A stretch of 64,000 nucleotides of DNA from Lentilactobacillus senioris (GCF_026798195.1 NZ_JAPQEZ010000004.1:124283-188282), one strand, 5' to 3'. Positions 47,251 through 56,236 are shown, counted from the stretch's first letter. Notes: generated from the letters alone by a model not told the origin. Program-made: numbers and translations.

Positions 47251-48125
47251 GTGTTTTAGATGTGAGCCATATTAGTAAATCATTTGGCAACAAAACAGTT
47301 TTAAACGATGTTAGTTTAAGTTTTAGCGGTAATAAAATTTATGGATTATTAGGCCGTAATGGGGCTGGAAAAAGTACTCTGCTAAATATAATAACTAATC
47401 GCTTATTGCCTAATGGTGGTAAAGTCACCATTAATGGTGATTCTGTTAATAACAATGATGAAGCGTTGAGCCACTTATTTTTAATGAGTGAAGTTAATAT
47501 GTACAACAATGGCACTAAACTTAGCAAAATTATTGATGACACAGAATTGTTATATGGATCATTGGATCGAAACTTAGCTACTGAATTGGCTGCCAAGTTT
47601 GAATTGGATTTAACCCAAAGGTTTGGGAAATTATCCACTGGTTACCGTTCTATTTTTAAATTAATTCTAGCATTGTGTTTACCAGTAGAATACGTTTTGC
47701 TAGACGAACCAGTTTTAGGATTAGATGCTAGTCACCGAGAATTATTTTATTCTGAAATGTTAAAAACGTATGCTGATCGGCCTCGCAATTTTATTATTTC
47801 TACTCATTTGATTGAAGAAATTGCTACCATTATTAGTGATGTGATTGTATTAGATCATGGTCATGTCTTACTTCATGATACGGCTGAAAATGTTTTAGCG
47901 CAGTCGGTAGTTGTAGTGGGACCTAAGACGGAAGTAGAACAATATACTCAAGATTTAAACGTGATTGGTAAGGAATCCATTGGCCAGTTAGCAGCATTTT
48001 ATATTTATGGTGAATTAAATGATAAGCCTATTCCAGATACAGTTAAAATTTCACCAGTTGATCTACAAAAGATTTTTATCTTTTTAACAAATTATACGAA
48101 CGGAGGTAACGAGAGTGAAAAATAG
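47247..48125 (+). CDS. ABC transporter ATP-binding protein
   Basis: 292 residues. Walker A GRNGAGKST, Walker B YVLLDEPVLGLD. The signature is unusual: LSTGYRSIFKL instead of LSGGQ, as is common in this YtrB/YtrE-like group. The C-terminal 70 residues extend beyond the ATPase fold. It overlaps the gntR stop and the permease start (11 nt), so all three are coupled. Probably exports or removes a peptide or antibiotic; substrate unknown. Confidence 0.88.
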   Translation: MSVLDVSHISKSFGNKTVLNDVSLSFSGNKIYGLLGRNGAGKSTLLNIITNRLLPNGGKVTINGDSVNNNDEALSHLFLMSEVNMYNNGTKLSKIIDDTELLYGSLDRNLATELAAKFELDLTQRFGKLSTGYRSIFKLILALCLPVEYVLLDEPVLGLDASHRELFYSEMLKTYADRPRNFIISTHLIEEIATIISDVIVLDHGHVLLHDTAENVLAQSVVVVGPKTEVEQYTQDLNVIGKESIGQLAAFYIYGELNDKPIPDTVKISPVDLQKIFIFLTNYTNGGNESEK

Positions 48126-48876
48126 GGTAGTTTCGCAATATTTATTTCAAAGACATATTAAATCACTAATTCTGGCGTACATATACGCTATTGTTATATT
48201 AATTGTTATGCCGCTTATGTTTGCAATTATTAGTGGATCTTTTGGAACTTTTTCAATTGGCAATACTTTTAAAGGAATTGATACAGGACTTATTACTACC
48301 TTTATTTTAGGTGGAATGGCGTTATTATCGTATGAAGATTATAAATTTTTAATTCAAAATAGTATTTCACGAAATACTTTCTTTAAAAATCAGGTGAGTT
48401 CGTTTGGATTTATTATTTTAATTGGGGCGATGTTTGATGAATTATATTCTTTGATTACTCGTTTCTTTTTAGGAGGAACTACTCTTTACCAAAGTTGGTA
48501 TGGCAATTTTATTACTAATGCAACTTTAAGTGAATTAATGGGATTTTTATATCATATTTTGTGGTTATTAGCTGTAGTTGCAACTGGTTTGGCAGTGGGA
48601 TCTTTTCTATCATTATTCTCCAAAAAAGTGCAACGCTTAATCATTATTGGTAGTTTTGTTGCCTTTGTAGTATTATTAGGAATTATTTTTTCTGCTAGTA
48701 ATAGAAATACCATTGCGGTGACATGGATTGCTGATTTTGCTAAATTTATTTTGGGTTATCAAGGACAAGAAATTGTTACACCAATCTTTTTGATGTTATT
48801 TTATGTTATTTGGTCAGTAATAATGGTATTGATTAGTAGAATTTTTTATAATCGTAAACAAATCAAACGAGTTTAA
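48115..48876 (+). CDS. ABC transporter permease
   Basis: 253 residues with about six membrane helices (20-45, 60-75, 95-115, 145-165, 180-200 and 225-245). No extracellular domain. Start GTG at 48115 with ACGGAGG upstream within the ATPase gene. Partner of the preceding ATPase. A bidirectional terminator follows. Sequence gives no substrate. Confidence 0.82.
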   Translation: MKNRVVSQYLFQRHIKSLILAYIYAIVILIVMPLMFAIISGSFGTFSIGNTFKGIDTGLITTFILGGMALLSYEDYKFLIQNSISRNTFFKNQVSSFGFIILIGAMFDELYSLITRFFLGGTTLYQSWYGNFITNATLSELMGFLYHILWLLAVVATGLAVGSFLSLFSKKVQRLIIIGSFVAFVVLLGIIFSASNRNTIAVTWIADFAKFILGYQGQEIVTPIFLMLFYVIWSVIMVLISRIFYNRKQIKRV

Positions 48877-48880
48877 ATAA

Positions 48881-48922
48881 AAAACGGGATTCGATACTCA
48901 AAGGTATTGAATCCCGTTTTGA
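48881..48922. terminator. Bidirectional terminator
   Basis: A 17-bp stem (AAAACGGGATTCGATAC with its complement, one G-T pair) and 6-nt loop between the permease and the opposing DUF975 gene. Confidence 0.88.
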
Positions 48923-48931
48923 TTTGATTAA

Positions 48932-49639
48932 TTAACTAGCTAGCTGAATATTAGCATCAGCAATCAGATGCCGATAGAAGTTAGAATACGTAGCCGAAGC
49001 ATAAGGAATTACCCAAATTAATCCAATTCCTAATGTTAGAAAGCCTAAAAGATACCAACCAATAAAACTAATTTGTAAGACGAAGTAATCCCACTTGTGA
49101 CCGTTCATTAGTCGACGACTTTCGGTAATGCAGTCTAAGTAACTAACGTTTTGATCACCAGCATCTACATGGCTCTTGTAAACTAAAAAGGCTTGGGAAT
49201 AAGAATATCCTTTAATAATACCGGGAATAACCAATAATAAAGACCATAAGAATATAAAGATGGTTTTTAAAACAAAGATAGCTAATGTAGACGTAAAGTA
49301 CTTTTTGGTGAACACCATAAAGCTAGTTTTAGCTGGACTAGATGGTTGCTGGTTGGAATTTAACCAGTCTAGGTAACCATATGATGCTGCTACAGCTACA
49401 AATGTGGATAGGGTAGATAATAGAAAAATAATAACTTGATACTTACCACCAAAATTAACAACGACGTTATCTCCACTATTTAACTGTTCTTGAGTTTGAT
49501 AGTAACTCTGAACCATAGTACTTAAAACATTAAAGATGTAGACTCCTAAGGCCATTAAAATAGCAACACCCCATTTGTGGGAAAATAGGCGCTTGACCTC
49601 TTGCTTTAATTGCCCGCGGACAATATCTTCTGTATTCAT
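48932..49639 (-). CDS. DUF975 family membrane protein
   Basis: 235 residues, about six membrane helices. The start (VRGQLKQEVKRLFSHKWGVAILMALG) and the YSQAFLVYKSH...ITESRRLMNGHKWDYFVLQISFIGWYLLG block are typical of DUF975, a Firmicute membrane family of unknown role. AGGAGGAT site before the ATG at 49639. Monocistronic and divergent from ddl. Confidence 0.88.
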   Translation of the reverse strand: MNTEDIVRGQLKQEVKRLFSHKWGVAILMALGVYIFNVLSTMVQSYYQTQEQLNSGDNVVVNFGGKYQVIIFLLSTLSTFVAVAASYGYLDWLNSNQQPSSPAKTSFMVFTKKYFTSTLAIFVLKTIFIFLWSLLLVIPGIIKGYSYSQAFLVYKSHVDAGDQNVSYLDCITESRRLMNGHKWDYFVLQISFIGWYLLGFLTLGIGLIWVIPYASATYSNFYRHLIADANIQLAS

Positions 49640-49782
49640 AAACGATCCTCCTCAATGCTTAATTTTACCATAGTTAAGAAATTATGATAAATAGTGCTTG
49701 TTTTTGACTGTTAGACGTTCATTAAGGTAAAATTCATGTTATACTTAAGATTCTGAAATATATACGAATAGGATGAGAAATC

Positions 49783-50907
49783 ATGGAAAATAAAGAAAAG
49801 TTACGAGTAGCACTCTTATTTGGGGGAAACTCCTCTGAACACGATGTTTCAAAGCGTTCTGCACATAATATTTACGATGCAATGGACAAGGATAAATATG
49901 ATGTGGCTTTATTCTTAATGACTAAAAACGGGATCTTTTTATCTGAAGAAGCTTCTAAACGAGTTTTTGAAGGCGAACCCGAAGATCAAGTGGTAGCTGA
50001 AGAACTTCCTAAATTAGACATGAGTAATCCATTAGCTCCGATTATTAACTTGGGTAACACGGAAAATATTGACGTCTTTTTCCCAATTATTCACGGTAAT
50101 TTAGGTGAAGATGGTACTATTCAAGGCCTACTAAGATTACTTAATAAACCTTATGTAGGAAGTGAAGTTTTAGGTTCTGCTATGTCATTTGATAAGGATA
50201 TTACTAAAAAGATCCTTAATCTTGCTAACGTTAGAAACACTAATTACGTTTTACTAACCCCTCAAACTGCAGAACGGTATACTTATTCAGAATTAGCCGA
50301 CAAATTAACCCCAACACTATTTGTTAAGCCAGCTAACCAAGGCTCCTCTGTGGGGATTCACATGGTTACTTCCGAAGCTGAGTATGCTACAGCATTAGAA
50401 GATGCTTTTAGATATGATGACAAAGTATTGGTGGAAGAAGCTGTACGAGGACCAGAAGAATTAGAAATTTCTATTCTGGGTAATTACCACCCAATTGCAT
50501 CAGTTGTTGGGGCTATCAAAGTTCCTGTAGAAGATGAATTCTATACTTATGACAATAAGTTTGTGGATGCCAGTCAAGTTATTTTTGATATTCCAGTTGA
50601 TGTGCCAGTGGAATTATCTCAAGAAATTACGGAAATGGGCTTGAATGCATTTAAAGCCTTAGGTTTACGCGGGCTTGCTCGAATTGATTTCTTAGTTTCT
50701 GAAGATGGAGTTCCTTACTTGGGTGAGGTTAATACCTTGCCAGGCTTTACCAATATTAGTTTATACCCTCAAATGTGGGAAAAATCTGGTATTTCATATG
50801 TTGAATTGATCGATCGGTTAATCCAACTAGCGCAAGATGAACACGATCATCAAGCTAAAATTCTTCATGATTTTAAGGCTTTAGATCCTAAAGATCAAGA
50901 TATCTAA
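49783..50907 (+). CDS. ddl: D-alanine--D-alanine (probably D-lactate) ligase
   Basis: 374 residues. Ligates D-Ala to a second D-residue for the peptidoglycan stem. ATP-grasp blocks: LFGGNSSEHDVSKRSA, FPIIHGNLGEDGTIQG, FVKPANQGSSVGI, LARIDFLVSEDGVPYLGEVNTLPGFT. In the substrate-choice loop YDNKFVDASQVIF, Phe260 stands where D-Ala-D-Ala enzymes have Tyr. Phe at this place is known from Leuconostoc and lactobacilli to give D-Ala-D-Lac and vancomycin resistance. ATG with GATGAGA upstream is a weak site. A terminator follows. Confidence 0.94.
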   Translation: MENKEKLRVALLFGGNSSEHDVSKRSAHNIYDAMDKDKYDVALFLMTKNGIFLSEEASKRVFEGEPEDQVVAEELPKLDMSNPLAPIINLGNTENIDVFFPIIHGNLGEDGTIQGLLRLLNKPYVGSEVLGSAMSFDKDITKKILNLANVRNTNYVLLTPQTAERYTYSELADKLTPTLFVKPANQGSSVGIHMVTSEAEYATALEDAFRYDDKVLVEEAVRGPEELEISILGNYHPIASVVGAIKVPVEDEFYTYDNKFVDASQVIFDIPVDVPVELSQEITEMGLNAFKALGLRGLARIDFLVSEDGVPYLGEVNTLPGFTNISLYPQMWEKSGISYVELIDRLIQLAQDEHDHQAKILHDFKALDPKDQDI

Positions 50908-50920
50908 GTATGTTAAAATT

Positions 50921-50947
50921 GAGACGATACTAATCGTCTCTTTTTTT
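50921..50947 (+). terminator. Rho-independent terminator after ddl
   Basis: An 8-bp stem GAGACGAT / ATCGTCTC, loop ACTA, with seven Ts. The T run touches the ribosome site of the next gene. Confidence 0.88.
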
Positions 50948-50958
50948 GGAGGAAAATT

Positions 50959-52377
50959 GTGCAAGTAAAGATCAGTTTAAACAAAACTGAATTAATGTTA
51001 CTAGCTTTGGTCGCTACTTTGGGACAGTGGCTCAATGGTCTAAAGTGTACTTGGAATTTTTTAATTTTGGGTATTTTTGGAATCATCATTATTTGGTTAG
51101 CCTTCATTGGTCAACGAATGTTAGCTAAATTTGAAAAAGACAAATGGGGGGTAATTAGTTTAGGAATTATGGCCCTCTTACCATTTAATTTTTTAGGGCT
51201 ACTAGCTGAAGTGCTGACGTACGTTCCAATTAGTGGCAGTGTCATTTTATTTTTAAATAATCATTTTAAATTGGTAATTAGCTTGGGAATTATCCTTACT
51301 ATTATTATTTGGTTAATACTAGCTGTTATGTTAGCTCGATTTTGGCATACTACAATCCAATTACAAATTAGGCAACTGATAAAAAATATAGGTCTGTATT
51401 TAGGTTGGCTAGTAGGGTTAACTGGAATTTTATTACTTACTGCTGAAATATTCAAAACTCAATGGATAACTGCTGTTTTAAACGGGGGATTAATCTTAGG
51501 ATTGTCTGTAGGCCAACTATGGCTTTTAATTCACGTTTGGGCAGGTGGTAACTTAATTCAATACGATGATAATTCATGGGTTAGCTTAATTATTGGTGCT
51601 ACAGCGGTTGGATTAGGGTTTAACTTAACTAATATGATGCACAGTTTTCCCCAAGAAATCATTGCTCATCGCGGGGTATATCAAAAAAATGAACTCCCCA
51701 ACACCATTTCTGCGTTAACCCAAACAAGCCAACAAAAATTTGACTTTGTTGAAATGGATGTCCGAGAAACTAAAGATCACCAATTTATTTGTCAGCATGA
51801 CGATGAGTTTCATTGGGGCGTCAATCATGCTGATCAAGTGGAAAACCTAACTTTAAAGCAAATTAAGCAACATAGTAAAGTTGATTTGTTTAAAGATTAT
51901 ATATCCGTGGCTAATCAAAAGCACCAACGATTATTGGTAGAAATTAAGCCTGGTAATGTCAATTCCAGATTTGCTGGACGAGATTTCATTCATCAATTTA
52001 AAACACAAATGAAACAAAATAATGGCATGGTTCATTCGATGGAGTTAAGCTACTTGCAACAAATTAAACAAATTACTGATGAAGTACCGGTCGGATTAGT
52101 ATTGACTATTAACACTGGTAACGTAATGAATAAACCAGTTGATTTTTATTCGGTGCAGGCTTTTACCCTAAATCCAGCATTTGTCCAACAAGCTAATCAA
52201 CATAAGCGTCCAATTTATGTTTGGACGGTTCGACGATCAATTCAATCGTTGATTTTAAAAACAATACCGATAACGGGACAAATTACAGATATTGGCAAAA
52301 CGGTTCGTTACTTAAGATTTCCCCACTCTTTAGGACAAGAAATGTTTTTAGTGGCAACCGCGTGGAATTATCTTTGA
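50959..52377 (+). CDS. Membrane-anchored glycerophosphodiester phosphodiesterase
   Basis: 472 residues: six or seven membrane helices (1-225) followed by a GDPD TIM barrel (230-460). Catalytic region: IIAHRGVYQKNELPNTISA (the HRG with His), FVEMDVRETKDHQFICQHDDEF (metal Glu/Asp and second His), and LLVEIKPGN (metal Glu). Cleaves glycerophosphodiesters, perhaps teichoic-acid fragments. Start GTG at 50959 with TTTGGAGG directly after the ddl terminator. It may be expressed only by read-through, or from a promoter inside ddl. Confidence 0.88.
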   Translation: MQVKISLNKTELMLLALVATLGQWLNGLKCTWNFLILGIFGIIIIWLAFIGQRMLAKFEKDKWGVISLGIMALLPFNFLGLLAEVLTYVPISGSVILFLNNHFKLVISLGIILTIIIWLILAVMLARFWHTTIQLQIRQLIKNIGLYLGWLVGLTGILLLTAEIFKTQWITAVLNGGLILGLSVGQLWLLIHVWAGGNLIQYDDNSWVSLIIGATAVGLGFNLTNMMHSFPQEIIAHRGVYQKNELPNTISALTQTSQQKFDFVEMDVRETKDHQFICQHDDEFHWGVNHADQVENLTLKQIKQHSKVDLFKDYISVANQKHQRLLVEIKPGNVNSRFAGRDFIHQFKTQMKQNNGMVHSMELSYLQQIKQITDEVPVGLVLTINTGNVMNKPVDFYSVQAFTLNPAFVQQANQHKRPIYVWTVRRSIQSLILKTIPITGQITDIGKTVRYLRFPHSLGQEMFLVATAWNYL

Positions 52378-52410
52378 TTTCCCGTATTTAACTAGTAGAG
52401 GTGATTTTTT

Positions 52411-52950
52411 ATGAATAGATGTGATTGGGCAATGAAAAGCCCGGCATTACTTTATTATCATGATGCACAGTGGGGTCAACCAGTAATGGATTCTAAGAAA
52501 TTATTTGCTGCCCTATGCTTAGAAATTTTTCAAGCAGGTTTATCTTGGGATACGGTTTTGAAATATAGATTGGGATTAGAAACGGTTCTTATGCATTTGG
52601 ACTACCAGCAGTTAGCTAAATGCAATGAACAGGATATTGCTGAGTGGATGAAAGATGATCGAATTATTCGCAACCAAGCTAAATTAGAAGCGATCGTTCA
52701 TAATGCTCAAGCTCTAGATAGTTGCAATGAATCATTCACTGAGCTGGTATGGCAACCGGTAAACTACGTTACAGTTGATCATCATTTGAAAGAATCAATG
52801 GCAGAATTAGACTACACAGAATTTGTAAAACCTTTTGTAAATAACTTTAAACAATTAGGCTTTATTCGTGTGGGGGATAAGACCGTATATAGTTTTTTAC
52901 AGGCCGTAGGGGTAGTTAATGATCATTTAGAATCGTGTACTTTTCGGTAA
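52411..52950 (+). CDS. tag: DNA-3-methyladenine glycosylase I
   Basis: 179 residues. Removes 3-methyladenine from alkylated DNA. The family's zinc site is recognisable: Cys4 in NRCDWA, His in YYHDAQWG, and DHLESC at the C-terminus. Catalytic Glu in LCLEIFQAGLSWDTVL. AGAGGTGA before the ATG. It lies 33 nt after the GDPD gene and is probably co-transcribed. Confidence 0.94.
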   Translation: MNRCDWAMKSPALLYYHDAQWGQPVMDSKKLFAALCLEIFQAGLSWDTVLKYRLGLETVLMHLDYQQLAKCNEQDIAEWMKDDRIIRNQAKLEAIVHNAQALDSCNESFTELVWQPVNYVTVDHHLKESMAELDYTEFVKPFVNNFKQLGFIRVGDKTVYSFLQAVGVVNDHLESCTFR

Positions 52951-52973
52951 ATAATATTAATTATTTTAATATG

Positions 52974-53002
52974 TTGACTATGCTTTTTAGTTATATTAAG
53001 AT
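52974..53002 (+). promoter_or_regulatory. Predicted promoter of the helix-turn-helix/TPR-like regulator gene
   Basis: TTGACT (52974-52979), 17-bp spacer, TAAGAT (52997-53002), 90 nt before the start codon. Confidence 0.55.
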
Positions 53003-53014
53003 AAAAGACGGAAA

Positions 53015-53034
53015 TGATGAAAACGATTTCATCA
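53015..53034. promoter_or_regulatory. Palindrome with a perfect cre match (CcpA site)
   Basis: TGATGAAAACGATTTCATCA is symmetrical with 8-bp arms. The core ATGAAAACGATTTCA (53017-53031) fits the catabolite response element WTGNAANCGNWNNCW at every position. It begins 13 bp after the -10, where CcpA binding would repress. An alternative is an operator for the downstream regulator. Confidence 0.65.
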
Positions 53035-53091
53035 ATTGCTATTTGAGGGGAAATCTAAACAAGAAATCTAAACAAATAGGAGTTGCCGTCA

Positions 53092-54003
53092 ATGAAAGTT
53101 AGTGGGGCTGCGATCAGAAATAGAAGGCTAAAATTAGGATTATCTCAACGGGAGTTAGCTATTGATATTTGCACTCAAGCCACTATTAGTACGATTGAAA
53201 ATAGTTGTGAATGTAAGAATAGTGAAACTTTAACTAAAATTTGTAACAAAATTGGGTTACTACCGGAAGAAATTACCAATAAATATATTTATGGTGAACG
53301 GATATTAAAAATAACCGAAATTCATCTATGCAATGATCGACTTGATTTAGCTGAAAAAAATTGGCAAAAAATCAAATGCCAACGACTTGATAATAGTAAA
53401 AATATTGATCGCTATAATTTATGTAAGGCTATTATTGGTTTGATTAGTAAAAATGATACGGATGAGGCCCTTTTTATTTTTAATGAAATCATTAGACGAA
53501 ATAACTTTTCTAATAACGAGCATTATATTGCCTGGTGCTTTGTTGGAATTGGACGTTCTTATATGCAGAAAGGTTATCTAGAGAGAGCCAATCAGTTTTA
53601 TAAAATTGCTTTAACCAAAATTAACGCAACTGCGTTACAAAAGCGAATGGATCTAGAACGAGTTATCGATATATACAATGTTATTGTTAAATCTGCAATT
53701 TTATCCCATAGTTATGAACTAGCTGCTCAAGCATCACAAATGGCTGTTAAATTACTATGGAAAAAGCAAAGTTTATACCGCTTGACCCAATTATTAGAAT
53801 TTAATTGCCAAGCTAATTGCTTATTAAAAAGGCCTAAACGGGCAAGTAAAATGGCATTGTTAGCATATTGGCATCGACAATTTAATGATGCGGCTGCTAA
53901 TATTAACGAACAAATCCCCAAAGTTTATTTGCCAACGGTTGATGAATTGGTTATGGATATTATGGACCAAATAAATGTGGATGAAGAAGTTAAAAATAAG
54001 TAA
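53092..54003 (+). CDS. Helix-turn-helix (XRE) regulator with TPR-like C-terminus, Rgg/PlcR-like
   Basis: 303 residues. N-terminal XRE domain (1-65: IRNRRLKLGLSQRELAIDICTQATISTIEN), then about 230 residues of helical TPR-like repeats (for example VGIGRSYMQKGYLERANQFYKIALTKI). This is the RRNPP/Rgg layout, where the repeats bind a short peptide pheromone. No pheromone ORF was recognised in the flanks. The ATG at 53092 has AGGAG 9 nt upstream. Cys are unusually many in the first 120 residues. A CcpA-type site in its leader suggests carbon control. It may instead be a non-peptide member. Confidence 0.78.
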   Translation: MKVSGAAIRNRRLKLGLSQRELAIDICTQATISTIENSCECKNSETLTKICNKIGLLPEEITNKYIYGERILKITEIHLCNDRLDLAEKNWQKIKCQRLDNSKNIDRYNLCKAIIGLISKNDTDEALFIFNEIIRRNNFSNNEHYIAWCFVGIGRSYMQKGYLERANQFYKIALTKINATALQKRMDLERVIDIYNVIVKSAILSHSYELAAQASQMAVKLLWKKQSLYRLTQLLEFNCQANCLLKRPKRASKMALLAYWHRQFNDAAANINEQIPKVYLPTVDELVMDIMDQINVDEEVKNK

Positions 54004-54005
54004 AT

Positions 54006-54041
54006 AAAAAACACTAACAAATAATTGTTAGTGGTTTTTTT
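54006..54041. terminator. Bidirectional terminator
   Basis: AAAAACACTAAC / GTTAGTGGTTTTT with an 8-nt loop, between converging genes. Confidence 0.85.
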
Positions 54042-54050
54042 AAATATGCA

Positions 54051-54533
54051 TTAATTTTCAGGTTTTTTAGCGGGGTGATTGTCCAAATCAGTTCTTACAA
54101 CTAAAACGTCACATAGGGCAGTTCGAGTTACAAATTCAGTGACAGAACCGATTAAGAGACGTTCTACGGCGTTTAACCCAGTGGCACCGATCATGATTAG
54201 GTCGATGTGCAAGTTACGTGGCAGATCTTTAGCAATTACGGATTTAGGAGCTCCATATTCAATTGAATAGTCGATCTCGTTCAGCCCAGCTTGGTGAGCT
54301 TCTTGAACGTATTTTTCTAGAGTTTCCTTAGCGGTATCCGTCACTTGTTCGACCATGGAAGTATCAAAACTAGAAATATTTTGAAATGCTCTCGTATCGA
54401 CAACGTGAACTAAATGAATAGTCGCTTGATTTCGAATCGCAACTGCGACGGCTTTCTTGAACGCCAATTCAGCTTCATAAGATCCATCGACAGGAACTAA
54501 AATCTGTTTATATTGTTGTAACATAGCACTCAC
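54051..54533 (-). CDS. Universal stress protein, UspA family
   Basis: 160 residues. The ATP-binding motif G-2x-G-9x-G-S is complete (GATGLNAVERLLIGSVTEFV), so this is an ATP-binding type. The N-terminus ILVPVDGSYEAELAFKKAV is typical. It acts as a cytoplasmic dimer in stress survival, with an unspecific role. GGGGTGA site before the ATG. Monocistronic. Confidence 0.9.
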   Translation of the reverse strand: MSAMLQQYKQILVPVDGSYEAELAFKKAVAVAIRNQATIHLVHVVDTRAFQNISSFDTSMVEQVTDTAKETLEKYVQEAHQAGLNEIDYSIEYGAPKSVIAKDLPRNLHIDLIMIGATGLNAVERLLIGSVTEFVTRTALCDVLVVRTDLDNHPAKKPEN

Positions 54534-54596
54534 CCCTATAGTTTTGTTACATTCATTGTACGTTATTTTAATGAAAATACAAAATATTAAAATCGA

Positions 54597-54884
54597 TTAT
54601 TTGATTTTTAAATGGTTAAATAGGATAAATTGAATAGCTGTAGCTGCTATGGTAGCGATTAATAAGACGATAATAATAAAGATAGAATTTTGTAAAAATA
54701 AAGCAATAACTCCCAATAACGCAGTTATTAAAAGGGAACTCCCTCCCCAAATAGCAATGTTTTGGACCACTGAATCAGTGGTAGGATCAAGTGACAAGAA
54801 AGGTTTGTTACGATGACTTATTAGATAACCACCAAGAAAGGCGGTAATACCAATGATAATTATAATTAAAATGTTGACTAACAT
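54597..54884 (-). CDS. Small membrane protein, 95 aa, unknown
   Basis: Three hydrophobic helices (2-22, 43-63 and 66-88) and a polar segment SHRNKPFLSLDPTTDSVV after the first. I start at 54884, where GGAGG lies 5 nt upstream, instead of 54896. It follows rarA by 12 nt on the same strand and probably shares its transcript. Family not recognised. Confidence 0.65.
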   Translation of the reverse strand: MLVNILIIIIIGITAFLGGYLISHRNKPFLSLDPTTDSVVQNIAIWGGSSLLITALLGVIALFLQNSIFIIIVLLIATIAATAIQFILFNHLKIK

Positions 54885-54896
54885 AAGTTCCTCCAA

Positions 54897-56177
54897 TTAA
54901 ATAGGTTTACCCTGAGCTTTTCTAAGCTGGTAATATTGTTGATTTAATGCGGTTTCATATTTGCCATTGGCTTTGGGTTGATAGTACTGATCAAATTTAA
55001 TTTTATCTGGTAGATACTGTTGTTTAACCCAATCATTAGGAAAATCATGTGGATACTTGTAGTCAATTCCACGGCCTAATTTAGCTGCTCCCTTATAATG
55101 TGCGTCTTTTAAGTAGGCCGGAATTTGACCGTAATTGCCATTTCTTAAGGTGGCAGTAGCTGCATCAATAGCTGATATACCAGAATTAGATTTAGGACTT
55201 AAGCATAGCTCAATAATAGCATCTGCTAAGGGAATTCTTGCCTCTGGTAACCCTAACTGTTTAGCTGCCGAAACCGCAGCAACTGTATGTTCACAGGCAT
55301 TAGGATTAGCTAAACCGACATCTTCATATGCGATTACTAATAAACGGCGCATTAAGGAAATTAAATCTCCAGTTTCAATTAACCGAGCAGCATAGTGTAA
55401 AGCCGCATCGGTATCAGATCCTCGGATGGATTTTTGCAGGGCGGAAATAACGTTGTAATGAGCATCGCCATCACGATCAGCATTAATCGCTTTTCGTTGG
55501 AGACATTCTTCAACGATGGAAAGATCAATATTAATGATGTCATCTCTGTTGGGAGTAGTTGATTTTACAGCTAGCTCTAACGCATTTAATGAAGACCTTA
55601 GATCACCATTAGTGGCCGTACTTAGGAATTGTAGCGCTTCATCCGATAATGTTACGTTGTAGTCTCCCAATCCATTGACTTTATCTATTAATGCACGTTG
55701 AATAGCCACTTGAATATCTTCCGGGGTAAGGGGATAAACTTCAAAAATTTGAGTTCTACTTCTAATGGCGGGATTGATACTAATGTAAGGATTTTCCGTG
55801 GTTGCACCGATTAAAATAATCGAACCGTTTTCTAAAAGGGGCAATAAAAAATCTTGTTTTACTTTGTCAAGACGATGAATTTCATCCAATAATAAAACTA
55901 CTGTGCCACTCATTTTAGCTTCTTCAGCAACGATTTGAAGTTCTTTTTTTCCATCAGTAGCAGCATTTAATTTACGAAAAGCATACTTAGATGAACCAGC
56001 AATTGCACTGGCAATGCTGGTTTTTCCAGTTCCAGGAGGACCATATAAAATCATAGAAGATAGTAGTTTGGCTTTTACCATGCGTTCAATAATTTTTCCC
56101 GGACCAACTAAGTGTTGCTGACCAACTACTTCACTAATCTGAGTAGGGCGCATTCTATAAGCCAGTGGTTGTTGCAT
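54897..56177 (-). CDS. rarA: Replication-associated recombination protein A (RarA/MgsA)
   Basis: 426 residues, AAA+ ATPase of the clamp-loader clade. Works at stalled replication forks. Walker A YGPPGTGKTS, Walker B LLLDEIHRLD, sensor 1 IGATTENPY, sensor 2/arginine region in SLMRRLLVIAYEDVGLANP. The C-terminal tetramerisation part ends HDFPNDWVKQQYLPD. AAGGAGGG before the ATG. Upstream member of a two-gene unit. Confidence 0.95.
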   Translation of the reverse strand: MQQPLAYRMRPTQISEVVGQQHLVGPGKIIERMVKAKLLSSMILYGPPGTGKTSIASAIAGSSKYAFRKLNAATDGKKELQIVAEEAKMSGTVVLLLDEIHRLDKVKQDFLLPLLENGSIILIGATTENPYISINPAIRSRTQIFEVYPLTPEDIQVAIQRALIDKVNGLGDYNVTLSDEALQFLSTATNGDLRSSLNALELAVKSTTPNRDDIINIDLSIVEECLQRKAINADRDGDAHYNVISALQKSIRGSDTDAALHYAARLIETGDLISLMRRLLVIAYEDVGLANPNACEHTVAAVSAAKQLGLPEARIPLADAIIELCLSPKSNSGISAIDAATATLRNGNYGQIPAYLKDAHYKGAAKLGRGIDYKYPHDFPNDWVKQQYLPDKIKFDQYYQPKANGKYETALNQQYYQLRKAQGKPI

Positions 56178-56236
56178 GTAAATCCCTCCTTAATCAACTT
56201 AACTGGTGCAAAGCAACATTATAACATTTTTGCTAA

